Source: JANXSF01 sp043755435 (lineage in GTDB: Bacteria > Acidobacteriota > Terriglobia > Bryobacterales > Bryobacteraceae). Taken from it: a stretch of DNA of 64,000 bases. The stretch is from positions 1-64,000 of the forward strand of contig JAYUSZ010000103.1 in assembly GCA_043755435.1 (NCBI GenBank), in the 5' to 3' direction. The notes under the pieces were generated by a model. The model searched no databases. It was given only the letters and a program-made list of their open reading frames with translations, and was not told the DNA's origin. How positions within the stretch are numbered: the first letter of the stretch is position 1; every line of letters starts with the position of its first letter. A program made the translations under genes and the position numbers. Positions 34,652 through 43,945 of this stretch are shown piece after piece.

Positions 34652-35353
34652 GTGAGTAGCCAGTCACGTCCATTTTCGGCGGTCCTTCTTTTCGACATTG
34701 ACGGCACTTTGTTGCGCCGAGTGGGTCCACAACATCGCCAAGCCTTGGTTTCCGCCGTCCGGCACGTAACGGGCATTGAAACCAGCAACGAACATATAGC
34801 GACACAAGGCATGCTGGATGGGGACATTTTGAAGCTCATGATGTTGGATGTTGGAATGAAGCCAAAACAGATAGCCGTTGCAATGCCGGCAATTATTGCT
34901 TTTGCGCAAACTGAATATGAGTCCACTTGCCCTGATCTTCGCAGAAAGGTTTGCCCCGGAGTTCGGCAGTTCCTTGGTACGTTGAGCAAACGGGATACGG
35001 TTGCAGGATTGGTAACGGGAAACTTGACGGCTATTGGATGGAGGAAAATGGAAAGTGCCGGGTTGCGACAACATTTCCAGTTTGGAGCGTTTGCGGAACA
35101 AGGTCGTGACCGCGCAGCACTTGTGCGCATTGCTTTGCGCCAAGCTAAGTTGAAGGGGTTTTCTACTCGGCATACTCCCGTTGCCCTAATAGGAGATCAT
35201 CCGAATGATGTGAACGCCGCCCGGAAGAATGGTGTGCGGGCAGTTGCAGTAACCACCGGACTAACTAGCCGGGAAGAATTGTCCAGCCACAACCCTCACA
35301 TGGTTGTCGACAATTTAAATAGCCTCGATTGGGAAAACTTGTTCTTGAAATGA
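34652..35353 (+). CDS. HAD-superfamily phosphatase
   Basis: A 233-residue protein with a GTG start. Motif I is LLFDIDGTLLRR, whose first Asp is the nucleophile. Motif II is near GLVTGN, and motif IV is VALIGDHPNDVNAARKNGVR, with the acidic residues for magnesium. A helical cap lies between I and II. This is the phosphoglycolate phosphatase-like (Gph/PGMB) subgroup; the substrate is not clear. The stop overlaps the ATG of the downstream lipoprotein (ATGA), so they are translationally coupled as the first genes of a three-gene operon. Confidence 0.8.
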   Translation: MSSQSRPFSAVLLFDIDGTLLRRVGPQHRQALVSAVRHVTGIETSNEHIATQGMLDGDILKLMMLDVGMKPKQIAVAMPAIIAFAQTEYESTCPDLRRKVCPGVRQFLGTLSKRDTVAGLVTGNLTAIGWRKMESAGLRQHFQFGAFAEQGRDRAALVRIALRQAKLKGFSTRHTPVALIGDHPNDVNAARKNGVRAVAVTTGLTSREELSSHNPHMVVDNLNSLDWENLFLK

Positions 35354-36075
35354 AACTGAATTCGCTTTTTATATCACTGCTAATCCTGAGTTTATCCGCA
35401 TGTGTGAACAAGCCTGATGGCATTGCGCTTGTCGGCGGGGGACTTCTTGACACCACGCAACCACAAATGTTGATCATTGACGATTCCATCATTATGGTAA
35501 AGGGTGCCTTTATTCGTGCCTCAGGTCATCGGTCCATCACTCCGCTTCCAGCTTCGGCGGAGAAAGTGGATGTCAAAGGGAAATTCCTTATTCCTATCCC
35601 TTCCCCAGTGGAGGAATCGCAGTTGGATGTTCCTGCCCTGGATATGCAGAAATTTGTAGAGCAGGTAGCTGTCCGCCGTCCATTGATTGTAGGTGTGCCT
35701 CTTGATAGCACCCAGTGGGAACGGCACATTATCGCGTTGATGAGGGCTCAAAGGATTCGCGTTTTTCCCCGGCTTTCAAGAGTGAAACCTGGCGTTGAAT
35801 TGGAACGAGCCAAAAAGAACACAAGAATTCTGGTTGATGAGGACATACATATATGTATTCCTCCAGGACCGGATGCAGAAGCAGAAATTGCAGTATTGGC
35901 ACAAGTAGGGTTGGATAATAAGCAGCTGGTTCGAGCCTATCTTACTAACCTAAGCCTCAGCTCTGGAGCGGATGCCAACATTTTAGTCATTCGTGGGAAT
36001 CCGCTAACTAATTGGAGGAGCATGTTTCAAGTAGAGCGGCGCATGGTTGCCGGCGAATGGCAGGCTGGCCGATAA
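35350..36075 (+). CDS. Degenerate amidohydrolase-like lipoprotein
   Basis: The protein has 241 residues from ATG 35350, overlapping the HAD stop. A lipoprotein signal peptide (LFISLLILSLSAC, Cys as the lipid site) is followed by ALVGGGLLDTTQPQMLIIDD and VKGKFLIPIPS, resembling the beta-sandwich start of imidazolonepropionase-type amidohydrolases. The C-terminus SGADANILVIRGNPLTNWRS resembles their final strand segment. The barrel between is only ~140 residues and the HxH, Lys, His and Asp metal ligands are absent. It is therefore probably a non-enzymatic relative. Coupled to a methyltransferase gene directly following (stop TAA then ATG). Confidence 0.6.
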   Translation: MKLNSLFISLLILSLSACVNKPDGIALVGGGLLDTTQPQMLIIDDSIIMVKGAFIRASGHRSITPLPASAEKVDVKGKFLIPIPSPVEESQLDVPALDMQKFVEQVAVRRPLIVGVPLDSTQWERHIIALMRAQRIRVFPRLSRVKPGVELERAKKNTRILVDEDIHICIPPGPDAEAEIAVLAQVGLDNKQLVRAYLTNLSLSSGADANILVIRGNPLTNWRSMFQVERRMVAGEWQAGR

Positions 36076-37506
36076 ATGGAAGCTCAATCATTTTCAGTTA
36101 AACGAGCGCAGGTGGAGTTTCACAACTTTGCTTCGCTGGGAGAACCGGAACGTGCCACCAAGGTTTATGCTGAAGAAAATTACCGTCGCGGCGCTCTGAT
36201 CCGAAACCATCTACATTTCACCGGTGGGTTGGGTCCGTTCCTTGAAATCGGCGCCAATGCTGGTCACACCAGCTACATGCTCTGCAATGAATTCGGGGTT
36301 GAAGGCTACGCCCTTGATATTTCTGCTGATTCCTTACGCCACGGCATTGCCTTGCAACATGAATGGCATATGGAGCGCGCCCCTGTCCGGCTTGCCGGTG
36401 ATGCGCTGCATCTTCCATTTAAAGATGGTTCGCTGGGCTCTGTGCTGGCATTTCAAATGTTAAGCCAATTCATGGATATTGAAGCCGTGTTCCTTGAAGT
36501 GAAACGCGTGCTGGCTCCTGGAGGAGTTTTCATCTTTGCCGAAGAACCACTGAAACGGCAATTGACGATGAGTCTTTATCGTGCGCCTTACTGGGACACA
36601 ATGAAGCCCTGGGAACGCAAGCTGTACGAATGGGGCCTGCTTGGGTATTTTGTAAGGGACGTCATCGGTGCGCATCAGGAAGAAAGTTTCGGCATTCGGC
36701 AGAATCACCGCATGACCTTGCGCCATTGGCATGCTTTGACAACGAAGCATTTCGCAGCCCACGAATATGAAATGTTTGTCCCTGAACGTGGATGGGGCGA
36801 ACGGATTGTGAAGCAGGCTTTGATTAAAACGGACCGGCACAAAACAGTGTGGCGCGCGGCCCGCTTGTTAGGTGGAACGCTAGCAGCATTCTTGAAAAAG
36901 GAAGGCGAGCGGCCACAAGGTTTGGAACCAGGGGAGCGGTTTGAAACTTGTCTCCGCTGTCCGGATTGCCATGCAGCGCTCAACCGGTCCAAGGATGAGA
37001 TTCTCAGTTGTTCGAGGTGCAGTTACACGGCGCCGAATGAAGGGGGCGTCTACAACCTGCTGCCTTCGGAGGACAAAAAAGAACTGTACCCTGGTGACCG
37101 GCAGGACGTGATTGACTTTTCTATCCCCGGGCACGAATCGAAACTGACTTCCGGTTTTTACGATTTGGAAGGTGTCTACGGTAATAAATACCGTTGGATT
37201 GCGGGGACTGCTGAAGCGGTTTTGAAGCCCGTTCATGAGGGACCGCAGCGCTTGCGTCTTCGAGGGCATGCCCATGAAAACCTCTTCTCACACGGGCAGG
37301 AACCGCTTGTGGAAATTGAGGCAAACGGGGTGAACGTGGGCCGATGGCCCCTGGATCGCAAAGGCCTGTTTGTGCTTGAGGCAAATTTGCCAGATGCCAC
37401 CGAATACCGCATCCGCATCAAAGCTAGTCCAGTTTGGGAGCCTGTGGATGATCAGCGGCCACTGACGGTTACCATCGCCATGGTGCGATTGGTGCCGGGC
37501 GTCTAA
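36076..37506 (+). CDS. SAM methyltransferase with zinc ribbon and C-terminal beta domain
   Basis: A 476-residue protein. The N-terminal ~200 residues are a class I methyltransferase: FLEIGANAGHTSYMLCNEFG (motif I), YALDISADSLRHG, LPFKDGSLGSVLAFQMLSQF, VLAPGGVFIFAEEPL. Residues ~295-325 carry a Trm112-like zinc ribbon (CPDCHAALNRSKDEILSCSRC). The last ~120 residues, with RLRLRGHAHENLF, VEIEANGVNVGRWPLD and FVLEANLPDATEYRIRI, look like a carbohydrate-binding beta-sandwich found with glycan-modifying methyltransferases. Third gene of the HAD operon; overlaps tyrS by 4 bases at its end. A sugar substrate is inferred. Confidence 0.75.
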   Translation: MEAQSFSVKRAQVEFHNFASLGEPERATKVYAEENYRRGALIRNHLHFTGGLGPFLEIGANAGHTSYMLCNEFGVEGYALDISADSLRHGIALQHEWHMERAPVRLAGDALHLPFKDGSLGSVLAFQMLSQFMDIEAVFLEVKRVLAPGGVFIFAEEPLKRQLTMSLYRAPYWDTMKPWERKLYEWGLLGYFVRDVIGAHQEESFGIRQNHRMTLRHWHALTTKHFAAHEYEMFVPERGWGERIVKQALIKTDRHKTVWRAARLLGGTLAAFLKKEGERPQGLEPGERFETCLRCPDCHAALNRSKDEILSCSRCSYTAPNEGGVYNLLPSEDKKELYPGDRQDVIDFSIPGHESKLTSGFYDLEGVYGNKYRWIAGTAEAVLKPVHEGPQRLRLRGHAHENLFSHGQEPLVEIEANGVNVGRWPLDRKGLFVLEANLPDATEYRIRIKASPVWEPVDDQRPLTVTIAMVRLVPGV

Positions 37507-38792
37507 GCAACAACAACCAAGTGGAAATTCTTCTTCCCGGATCGAAGCAACATTGCTCCGGGCCATTTCAAGTCTTCTGCTGAAACCATCTTCTGAGCCT
37601 GGCTCTGTCGCTCATTGTTCAAATTCACTCCGCCGCCTTCAATCAATTTTCTGGCTGCCCCTTTACTGTCGGCAAGTTTTGTCCGAACCAACAAATCCAC
37701 CAAACTGATCCCTGCTTGCACTTCAACTGCAGATACTTCCGTAACCGGGACTTCCCCAGCCAACATCGTCACCGTTTCCGCAGTAGGCACTTCATTCGAT
37801 GCTGAAAACAGAATCCGGCTCGCCGCCTCTACCGCTTTCACTGTCTCAACCCCATGGATCACGCCCGTGCACTCCGCGGCCAATACTCGCTGGGCCTCAC
37901 GGTTTTCTGGCTGTGCTTCCACATCTTTCGCCAATTCCTCAATGCGAGGTTGCTCAAGAAACGTGAATAGTTTCAAGTAGCGGACCACATCCGCATCAGC
38001 AGTTTGCAGCCAATATTGGTACATCGTATATGGACTTGTCCGCTTTGCATCCAGCCACAAAGCACCCTCTTCGGTCTTGCCGAATTTCTTCCCAGTGGAC
38101 GTGGTCAACAAGGGAAACGTGATCCCATCTCCACGCTTGCTCAGTACGCGGCGAATCAGTTCTTTTCCAGAAAGGATATTCCCCCACTGATCGCTGCCGC
38201 CCATCTGAATGGCGCAGTCATGATGCTGGCACAGGTACAAGAAATCGTAAGCCTGCAACAGCATGTAGCTGAACTCGGTAAAGGAAATACCGTGGTCGCG
38301 CTCTTCAAGACGCGTTCGAACGGAATCGCGCTTAATCATTTCATTCACCGAAAAATGCTTACCGTAGTCGCGAAGGAAATCCAACAGGTTCAATGGAACT
38401 AGCCATTCGGCGTTATTCAGCATCAGCGCTTTGTCGTCGGATGAGAGATCGAAAAACCGACTCAACTGTTGTCGAATTGCTACGGAATTCTCTTCTGTCT
38501 TTTCGCTGGTGAGAAGTGTCCGCTCGGCCGATTTTCCACTTGGATCCCCAATTAAGCCAGTGCCGCCGCCTACAAGTACCAACGGCCGATGGCCATGCCG
38601 TTGGGCATGAGCAAGGGCCATTACTGGAATCAGACTTCCTAAATGCAAGCTGTCGGCAGTAGGATCAAACCCCACGTACATAGTCCGCTTCGCTTCATTC
38701 AGGTAGGCGTCAAGATCTTCGCTCGTGACGGCTTCAAGGAAGCCACGCCAACGGAGTTCTTCTAAAAAGGTGCTTTTTGTTTCAGTAGCCAA
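37503..38792 (-). CDS. tyrS: Tyrosyl-tRNA synthetase
   Basis: The enzyme has 429 residues and attaches tyrosine to tRNA-Tyr. The HIGH motif appears as ADSLHLGSLIPV, the KMSKS-like loop as GKKFGKTEEGALWLD, and tyrosine-binding residues lie in SYMLLQAYDFLYLCQHHDC and QMGGSDQWGNILSG. A C-terminal S4 RNA-binding domain (LVDLLVRTKLADSKGAARK, IEGGGVNLNN) ends at residue 429. Starts at ATG 38792, 3 bases after the M16 gene stop, so the two minus-strand genes are linked. Confidence 0.95.
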   Translation of the reverse strand: MATETKSTFLEELRWRGFLEAVTSEDLDAYLNEAKRTMYVGFDPTADSLHLGSLIPVMALAHAQRHGHRPLVLVGGGTGLIGDPSGKSAERTLLTSEKTEENSVAIRQQLSRFFDLSSDDKALMLNNAEWLVPLNLLDFLRDYGKHFSVNEMIKRDSVRTRLEERDHGISFTEFSYMLLQAYDFLYLCQHHDCAIQMGGSDQWGNILSGKELIRRVLSKRGDGITFPLLTTSTGKKFGKTEEGALWLDAKRTSPYTMYQYWLQTADADVVRYLKLFTFLEQPRIEELAKDVEAQPENREAQRVLAAECTGVIHGVETVKAVEAASRILFSASNEVPTAETVTMLAGEVPVTEVSAVEVQAGISLVDLLVRTKLADSKGAARKLIEGGGVNLNNERQSQAQKMVSAEDLKWPGAMLLRSGKKNFHLVVVA

Positions 38793-38795
38793 CCC

Positions 38796-41618
38796 TCATT
38801 TTACCGGATTCCCATCTCCGTTCACCTTCTGAATTTCACCCAGATTCAGGGACCGCACTCCGGCTTCAATCTTTGAAAGATCGCCGACAATCACCCAGGT
38901 CAGTTGCTCTGGCCGCAATAGCGTTTCTGCCGCCGCTGTCATGTCTTTCAAAGTAAGCGCTTCAAGACGTGGCGCATAAGTATCAAAGTAGTCTTCAGGC
39001 AACTTGAATCGGACGATTGTCTCCATCGCCTGCAACAATCCATTAGAAGTTTCCCTGCTGCCTGCCTGACTGCGGACTTCACTCTGCTGAATTTTCAATA
39101 GCTCTTCACCAGTAACAGGCTTTGCCTTGGCGATCTCCCGCAGTTCCCTCTGAATCTCCACAATCGTCTCTTTGGTCTTGTCCGTTTGCACGGGCGCAAC
39201 CACCATGAACGGACGCTGTCCACGAGTGTATGGATAAAATGTTTGCGATCCATAGGACCAATGCTTGTCTTCACGCAGGTTCATGTTGATCCGCGAGGTG
39301 AAGCTGCCGCCTAAAACCTGATCGAACGCAAACATGCTGAGGTCTGCCGGATGGGATCGTGGTGGCGCAATTTGTCCGGCCAATACGTTGGTCAGCTGTG
39401 CACCAGGTTGATCGATCAAATACACAATTGGCTTTTCACGATGCTTCACTTCCGCCAGATTCTTCTTGGGAACCTCACCACCTTTCCAACCGGCAAACAG
39501 CTTTTCCAGTTTAGGGGCGATTTCAGCCAGCGTTGTATCGCCAACAATCAGAATGGTGGCGTTGTTCGGTTTGAACCAGGTTGAATGGAATTTCGCAAGC
39601 ATTTGCGGATTGATCTTGCCGATACTTTCTTCGGTACCTGACCCACTTAACGGTTGACCATATGCGTGTCCCGCACCGTAAAGCTTCACTGGCATTACAC
39701 GCAGGGCCGCTCCCATGGGTGACATCCGTTCCCGCTGAACTGCTGCAATCTGCTGGCGCTTCTGACGTTCCACATCAGCCGTAGGATACGCAGGGTTCAG
39801 CACAACGTCAGAAAAAAGTTCCAACGTTGCATCTAAGTTAGACCTTAGTGCGGAAACGTTCACTGCGGAAAAATCGAGATTAGAGTTCGTCGCAAGAACC
39901 GCCCCCAGCCTTGCTGACTCTTCGCTGATCTGCAATGCCGAGCGCTTCGACGTTCCATCAATCATCATCTTCACCGCCAGGTTCGAAGTCCCAGCAACTC
40001 CAAATTGATCTGCCGAATATCCAGCATCCACCATCAACTTCACGTTCACCAAGGGAAGGGCATGGCGTTCAGCCAACACAACCTGAATGCCGTTGGACAA
40101 TTTAGTACGTTCCATCTTCGGCATCTTGAATGCAGGTGTTGCCCCGGGTTCAGGAAGTTTGCTGCGGTCTGTATCCTTTGTCGATGAAGTGTATTCCGGA
40201 AATGGCTGGACCTCTAAATTGAACACTCCATCGGATAGCCATTTCACCGCAGTATTCCGCACTTGTTGCGTTGTCGCAGCCTGAGTCAGTGTCAGTTGCT
40301 TCTTGTAGAAAGCAGGATCGCCAGCGTAAACCTGACCAATAGCTAGCACATCGCTTTTTCCTCCGAAGCCGCCAATTCGCTCTGCACCTCGGAGAAATGT
40401 TGCAAAAGAGCGCGTCTTGGCGATTTGCAATTCATCAACAGTGGGTCCTTCCTTCAGGAAGCGGGCTAGCTCTTCGTCCACAGCTTTTTCTACTTTCTCC
40501 AAAGCTACTCCGTTACGGACAGTTGCCATAATGGTGAACATCCCCGCGATTTCCGAAGTTTCATTGTTCACCTGCACGTCAGTAGCTATCTGATCTTGAA
40601 ACACTAATCGTTTATACAGGCGCGAAGTTCTGCCCGCACCAAGAACACCCGCCGCCAAATCCAGATACTCATTTTCTTCCGCGCCAAATTCCGGCACGTT
40701 CCAAACTTTGTACAAGCGGGCCGCGGGAACTCGGTCGAACGCCACTTGCCGTTGCGCACCAGTGCGCTTGGCAATCCAAGCTTTTTGATGCATTACCGGA
40801 GGCCCTGAAGGGATGGCCCCAAAATACCTGAATACTTTTTCTTTGGCGGTCTTAACATCAATATCGCCGGCAATCACTATCGTCGCGTTCGCTGCCCCGT
40901 AGTAGGCTTTGAACCATTCCTTAACATCGTCGATGGATGCCGCGCTCAAATCTTCCATGGATCCGATAACAGTCCAGGAATAAGGATGACTTGCCGGCCA
41001 AATGTTTTTGGTGATCAATTCTTCAGTAATGCCATAGGGCTGATTTTCCCCTTGTCGCTTTTCGTTCTGCACTACTCCGCGTTGTTCGTCCAGCCTAGCC
41101 TTGTCGATTACGGCCAGCATGAAACCCATTCGATCAGATTCCAGCCACAGGATTTGATCCAGTCCTGAAGTTGGAACGTTGGTGAAATAGTTTGTCCGGT
41201 CGTTGTTCGTCGTCCCGTTCGTATCCGTTGCACCAAGCCGCTCAAACGCCTGAAAAATGTCGGTATTGTAATGCTCACTGCCATTGAACATTAGGTGTTC
41301 ATACAAATGAGCAAACCCTGTTTTACCAGGCTTTTCGTTCTTCGATCCAACGTGGTACCAGACGTTGACCGCCACGATTGGTGCCTTGTGGTCTTCATGG
41401 ACGATCACCGTGAGTCCATTAGGGAGAGCGAATTTCTCAAAGGGGATATCGACGTCAATCTTAGGAGCAGTTTGGCCTAAGGCCAAGGCCAAAGTGACCG
41501 CAGTCAAAGTTATCAGACAAAGGCCGGGGCGGCCTCGTGGCATGCAAAAAGTCGCCGCTCTGGGTCCATTTTGTCGGCGCATATTTAGGAGAGGTCGGAA
41601 GAAGTCGCGAGTCTTCAT
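38796..41618 (-). CDS. Exported M16 zinc metallopeptidase (pitrilysin-like)
   Basis: A 940-residue protein. The likely signal segment is LCLITLTAVTLALALGQTA; starts at 41618 or at the later ATG 41543 are both possible. The first peptidase domain has GFAHLYEHLMFNGSEHYN, the inverted HXXEH zinc motif, with a downstream Glu ligand expected in the DKARLDEQRGVVQNEKR region. A second, non-catalytic M16 domain begins near residue 500 (TKLSNGIQVVLAERHALPLV). The two-domain, clamshell arrangement is normal for periplasmic peptidases of this family. Divergent from the parvulin gene. Confidence 0.88.
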   Translation of the reverse strand: MKTRDFFRPLLNMRRQNGPRAATFCMPRGRPGLCLITLTAVTLALALGQTAPKIDVDIPFEKFALPNGLTVIVHEDHKAPIVAVNVWYHVGSKNEKPGKTGFAHLYEHLMFNGSEHYNTDIFQAFERLGATDTNGTTNNDRTNYFTNVPTSGLDQILWLESDRMGFMLAVIDKARLDEQRGVVQNEKRQGENQPYGITEELITKNIWPASHPYSWTVIGSMEDLSAASIDDVKEWFKAYYGAANATIVIAGDIDVKTAKEKVFRYFGAIPSGPPVMHQKAWIAKRTGAQRQVAFDRVPAARLYKVWNVPEFGAEENEYLDLAAGVLGAGRTSRLYKRLVFQDQIATDVQVNNETSEIAGMFTIMATVRNGVALEKVEKAVDEELARFLKEGPTVDELQIAKTRSFATFLRGAERIGGFGGKSDVLAIGQVYAGDPAFYKKQLTLTQAATTQQVRNTAVKWLSDGVFNLEVQPFPEYTSSTKDTDRSKLPEPGATPAFKMPKMERTKLSNGIQVVLAERHALPLVNVKLMVDAGYSADQFGVAGTSNLAVKMMIDGTSKRSALQISEESARLGAVLATNSNLDFSAVNVSALRSNLDATLELFSDVVLNPAYPTADVERQKRQQIAAVQRERMSPMGAALRVMPVKLYGAGHAYGQPLSGSGTEESIGKINPQMLAKFHSTWFKPNNATILIVGDTTLAEIAPKLEKLFAGWKGGEVPKKNLAEVKHREKPIVYLIDQPGAQLTNVLAGQIAPPRSHPADLSMFAFDQVLGGSFTSRINMNLREDKHWSYGSQTFYPYTRGQRPFMVVAPVQTDKTKETIVEIQRELREIAKAKPVTGEELLKIQQSEVRSQAGSRETSNGLLQAMETIVRFKLPEDYFDTYAPRLEALTLKDMTAAAETLLRPEQLTWVIVGDLSKIEAGVRSLNLGEIQKVNGDGNPVK

Positions 41619-41663
41619 TATTCCGTTGTAGCACGGAGTTCGGATAGAATAGGGCGAGAAACG

Positions 41664-42554
41664 ATGGCAATCCTAGTTAACGGCGAATACATAGACGATG
41701 AAGTAGTGAAGCAGGAGGCTGCGTTGTTGCGCCCCCGCTATGAAGAAGTCATGGGAGAAATGGATCCGGTGGCGCGGGAAATCCAATTGCACGAATGGTC
41801 CAAAGAGAACGTCATTGAGCGCGTTTTGCTCCGTCAGGAAGGTTGGAAAGATCCTGAGCCGGTTCCAAGTGAAGTAATCGAAGAGGAACTGGAACGCATT
41901 CGTCCCGAGGCTGCCGACAGCTGCGATGGTGGGCCCGCGCGCGAGCAATTTGACGAAGCCGCAGCCCGAAAGGAAATTGAAGCTCGTCTAAGAGTGGAGC
42001 GTTTGGTGAGGCGTATTAGTGGTAAAGTTGCGCCCCCGAAGAACAAAGACGTCACTGAATACTACAAGAAAAATAAGGACCGCTTCTGGTTGGAAGATAT
42101 GGTTCGTGCCGCCCATGTGGTGAAGAATCTGGGAGAAGGTGCGGACGAAACTGAAGCCCAAAAAGTTATGGAAGCAGCGCTGGCTGAAATTGAAGCCGGT
42201 GCTGATTTTCACGAAGTAGCAAATAAATATTCTGATTGTGGCGGCAATGGTGGAGACCTGGGTTACTTTCCACGCGGCGAGATGGTTGACGAATTTGAGA
42301 AGATCGCCTTCGCACTTCCCGTTGGCGGACGCAGTGGTATTTTCCGCTCCGTGTTCGGCCTGCACATTGCCAAAGTTGTGGACAAGCGCGAAGCCGGACC
42401 TGTTCCGCTTAACGATGTGAAAAACGAAATTGAAGCAACACTCTTGCGCGAAAAGCAGGAGCGAGCCATGGAACATTATTTAGACAAGTTGTTGGCCGGA
42501 GCCAAAGTGGAAACAGTAAAGGCGGAAGCAGCAAAGTCTGACGGAGCCGCATGA
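41664..42554 (+). CDS. Parvulin-type peptidyl-prolyl isomerase
   Basis: The protein has 296 residues without a signal peptide. The N-terminal ~110 residues are a SurA-N-like helical domain. The parvulin core is AAHVVKNLGEGADETEAQKV, FHEVANKYSDCGGNGGDLGYF, RGEMVDEFEKIAFALPVGG and FGLHIAKVVDKREAG, including the His residues and the GGDLG loop. It catalyses cis-trans isomerisation of prolines. The stop overlaps the FGE-type gene start (ATGA). A -10-like TAGAAT lies at 41645-41650 before it. Confidence 0.88.
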   Translation: MAILVNGEYIDDEVVKQEAALLRPRYEEVMGEMDPVAREIQLHEWSKENVIERVLLRQEGWKDPEPVPSEVIEEELERIRPEAADSCDGGPAREQFDEAAARKEIEARLRVERLVRRISGKVAPPKNKDVTEYYKKNKDRFWLEDMVRAAHVVKNLGEGADETEAQKVMEAALAEIEAGADFHEVANKYSDCGGNGGDLGYFPRGEMVDEFEKIAFALPVGGRSGIFRSVFGLHIAKVVDKREAGPVPLNDVKNEIEATLLREKQERAMEHYLDKLLAGAKVETVKAEAAKSDGAA

Positions 42555-43531
42555 GCACTGAACTCCCGGAGATTGTCCCACATCCCTGCTGCGTTCCCAG
42601 CAAAAGCAGGAGGAAGCAATTTATTGACTCCGTCCAATCCGCTGCAAGTCGGGTGAAGGTGCACGAAGGATCTACCGGCGAAATGATCAAGTTGGATGGG
42701 GGACCATTCTGGATGGGAACGGAAAATCCGGAGGGGTTTCCAGCCGATGGCGAAGGTCCGGTGCGGCGCGTTACCATTGACGGATTCTATATGGACCGAT
42801 ACGCCGTCACCAATGAACAGTTTCAGGAATTCACCAAAGCCACCAGTTACGTGACCGATTCAGAGCGGTTCAACTGGTCTTTTGTATTTCACGGCCATAT
42901 TCCAAAAGAGTTTTATCCAAATGTTGTGGAAGATACAGCGATGGGGATTGAGTGGTGGTGCAAGGTTCCTGGTGCAGATTGGAAGCATCCCGAAGGTCCG
43001 CATTCAGGCATTGATGCCCGGCAACACTTTCCAGTGACTCATGTTTCCTGGTCTGATTGCGCGGCTTACGCCAAGTGGGCCGGCAAGCGGCTTCCAACAG
43101 AAGCCGAATGGGAGTACGCATCGCGAGGTGGACTGGAACAGAAAATCTACCCGTGGGGCGATGAACTCACGCCAGACGGCCGGCACCTGTGCAATGTTTG
43201 GCAAGGTGATTTTCCCAAACTGGATTCCGGTGACGATGGCTTCACTGCTCCTGGGCCAGTAAATTCATTTGAGCCGAACGGCTTTGGTCTTTTTACAATC
43301 ACCGGCAATGCATGGGAATGGTGCAGCGATTGGTTTCATCCTTCTTGGCATATTACTGCTACAAAAACAAATCCGGTTGGTCCGTCTAATGGCACACGGC
43401 GAGTCATGAAGGGCGGCAGCTATCTTTGTCACAAGTCCTATTGCAACCGCTATCGCGTGGGCGCCAGGACTTCCAATACGCCAGATTCGGCGACCACTAA
43501 TATTTCATTCCGATGCGTACGAGATATTTAA
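42551..43531 (+). CDS. Formylglycine-generating enzyme family protein (FGE-like)
   Basis: A 326-residue FGE/SUMF1-fold protein: IKLDGGPFWMGTENPEGFPA, GFYMDRYAVTNEQFQEFTKA, FPVTHVSWSDCAAYAKWAGK with RLPTEAEWEYASRGGLEQ and ITGNAWEWCSDWF. The C-terminal motif GGSYLCHKSYCNRYRVGART retains the Cys pair at 293 and 298 that sits at the copper/thiol site in genuine formylglycine-generating enzymes, unlike many look-alikes. It would convert a sulfatase Cys to formylglycine. No sulfatase lies in the window. Coupled to the parvulin gene. Confidence 0.85.
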   Translation: MSTELPEIVPHPCCVPSKSRRKQFIDSVQSAASRVKVHEGSTGEMIKLDGGPFWMGTENPEGFPADGEGPVRRVTIDGFYMDRYAVTNEQFQEFTKATSYVTDSERFNWSFVFHGHIPKEFYPNVVEDTAMGIEWWCKVPGADWKHPEGPHSGIDARQHFPVTHVSWSDCAAYAKWAGKRLPTEAEWEYASRGGLEQKIYPWGDELTPDGRHLCNVWQGDFPKLDSGDDGFTAPGPVNSFEPNGFGLFTITGNAWEWCSDWFHPSWHITATKTNPVGPSNGTRRVMKGGSYLCHKSYCNRYRVGARTSNTPDSATTNISFRCVRDI

Positions 43532-43818
43532 GCCTCATTTTTTCCGTCGGCGCGCTATTTTGCCAAGACCCGGTTGACCCCAAGGACCGCACGCCTCCAG
43601 CGCGCATGCCGAATGGTTCGTTGCAAAGCGAGGAAATACTAAAGGCTGAGCATGCCTCTTCGCTCAAAGATTCGCAACGACTGAAACAGCTTTCTGAGGA
43701 ATTGTCAGCTGATCTGGAAAAGAACAATCGTCATGTGGTTTCCATGCAGACCTTGAAGAAGTTGGATGAAATGGAAAAACTGGTGAAGCGAATTCGTGCC
43801 CGAATGAAACGAATTTAA
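43513..43818 (+). CDS. Small exported charged helical protein
   Basis: A 101-residue protein with a short signal peptide (YLSLIFSVGALFCQ) and then a highly charged helical body (KDSQRLKQLSEELSADLEKN, LKKLDEMEKLVKRIRARMKR) with coiled-coil character. It overlaps the FGE gene by 19 bases, so it is probably translated with it. No family was recognised; such proteins occur as single secreted helical proteins in acidobacteria. Confidence 0.5.
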   Translation: MRTRYLSLIFSVGALFCQDPVDPKDRTPPARMPNGSLQSEEILKAEHASSLKDSQRLKQLSEELSADLEKNNRHVVSMQTLKKLDEMEKLVKRIRARMKRI

Positions 43819-43945
43819 GTCTTGATTAGGAGCGCTAAGGACACGAAAGTCCCTAGCTGCCGGAGCTCCGTTTTGCGCGTGTTCCTCAAAAGTCGGCTGA
43901 CGGCAGCCACTCTATTGCAGTAAAGTGGAAGTTACCTTCCAAACT
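43819..43945 (+). promoter_or_regulatory. pyr operon leader with hairpins
   Basis: The 127 bases before pyrR have three inverted repeats. GCTA-A-GGAC (43834-43842) pairs with GTCC-C-TAGC (43849-43857) with one mismatch. GGCTG (43895-43899) pairs with CAGCC (43904-43908). TGGAAG (43926-43931) pairs with CTTCCA (43936-43941) around TTAC, 4 bases before the ATG. The last could mask the GGAAG ribosome site. No U-rich terminator follows and the classical PyrR-binding consensus was not recognised, so PyrR control is only inferred from the gene order. Confidence 0.35.

Noticed and set aside
43861..43875. Second terminator in the pyr leader (CGGAGCTCCG then TTTTG)
   Set aside because: The palindrome has no loop bases and could not fold into a stable hairpin.
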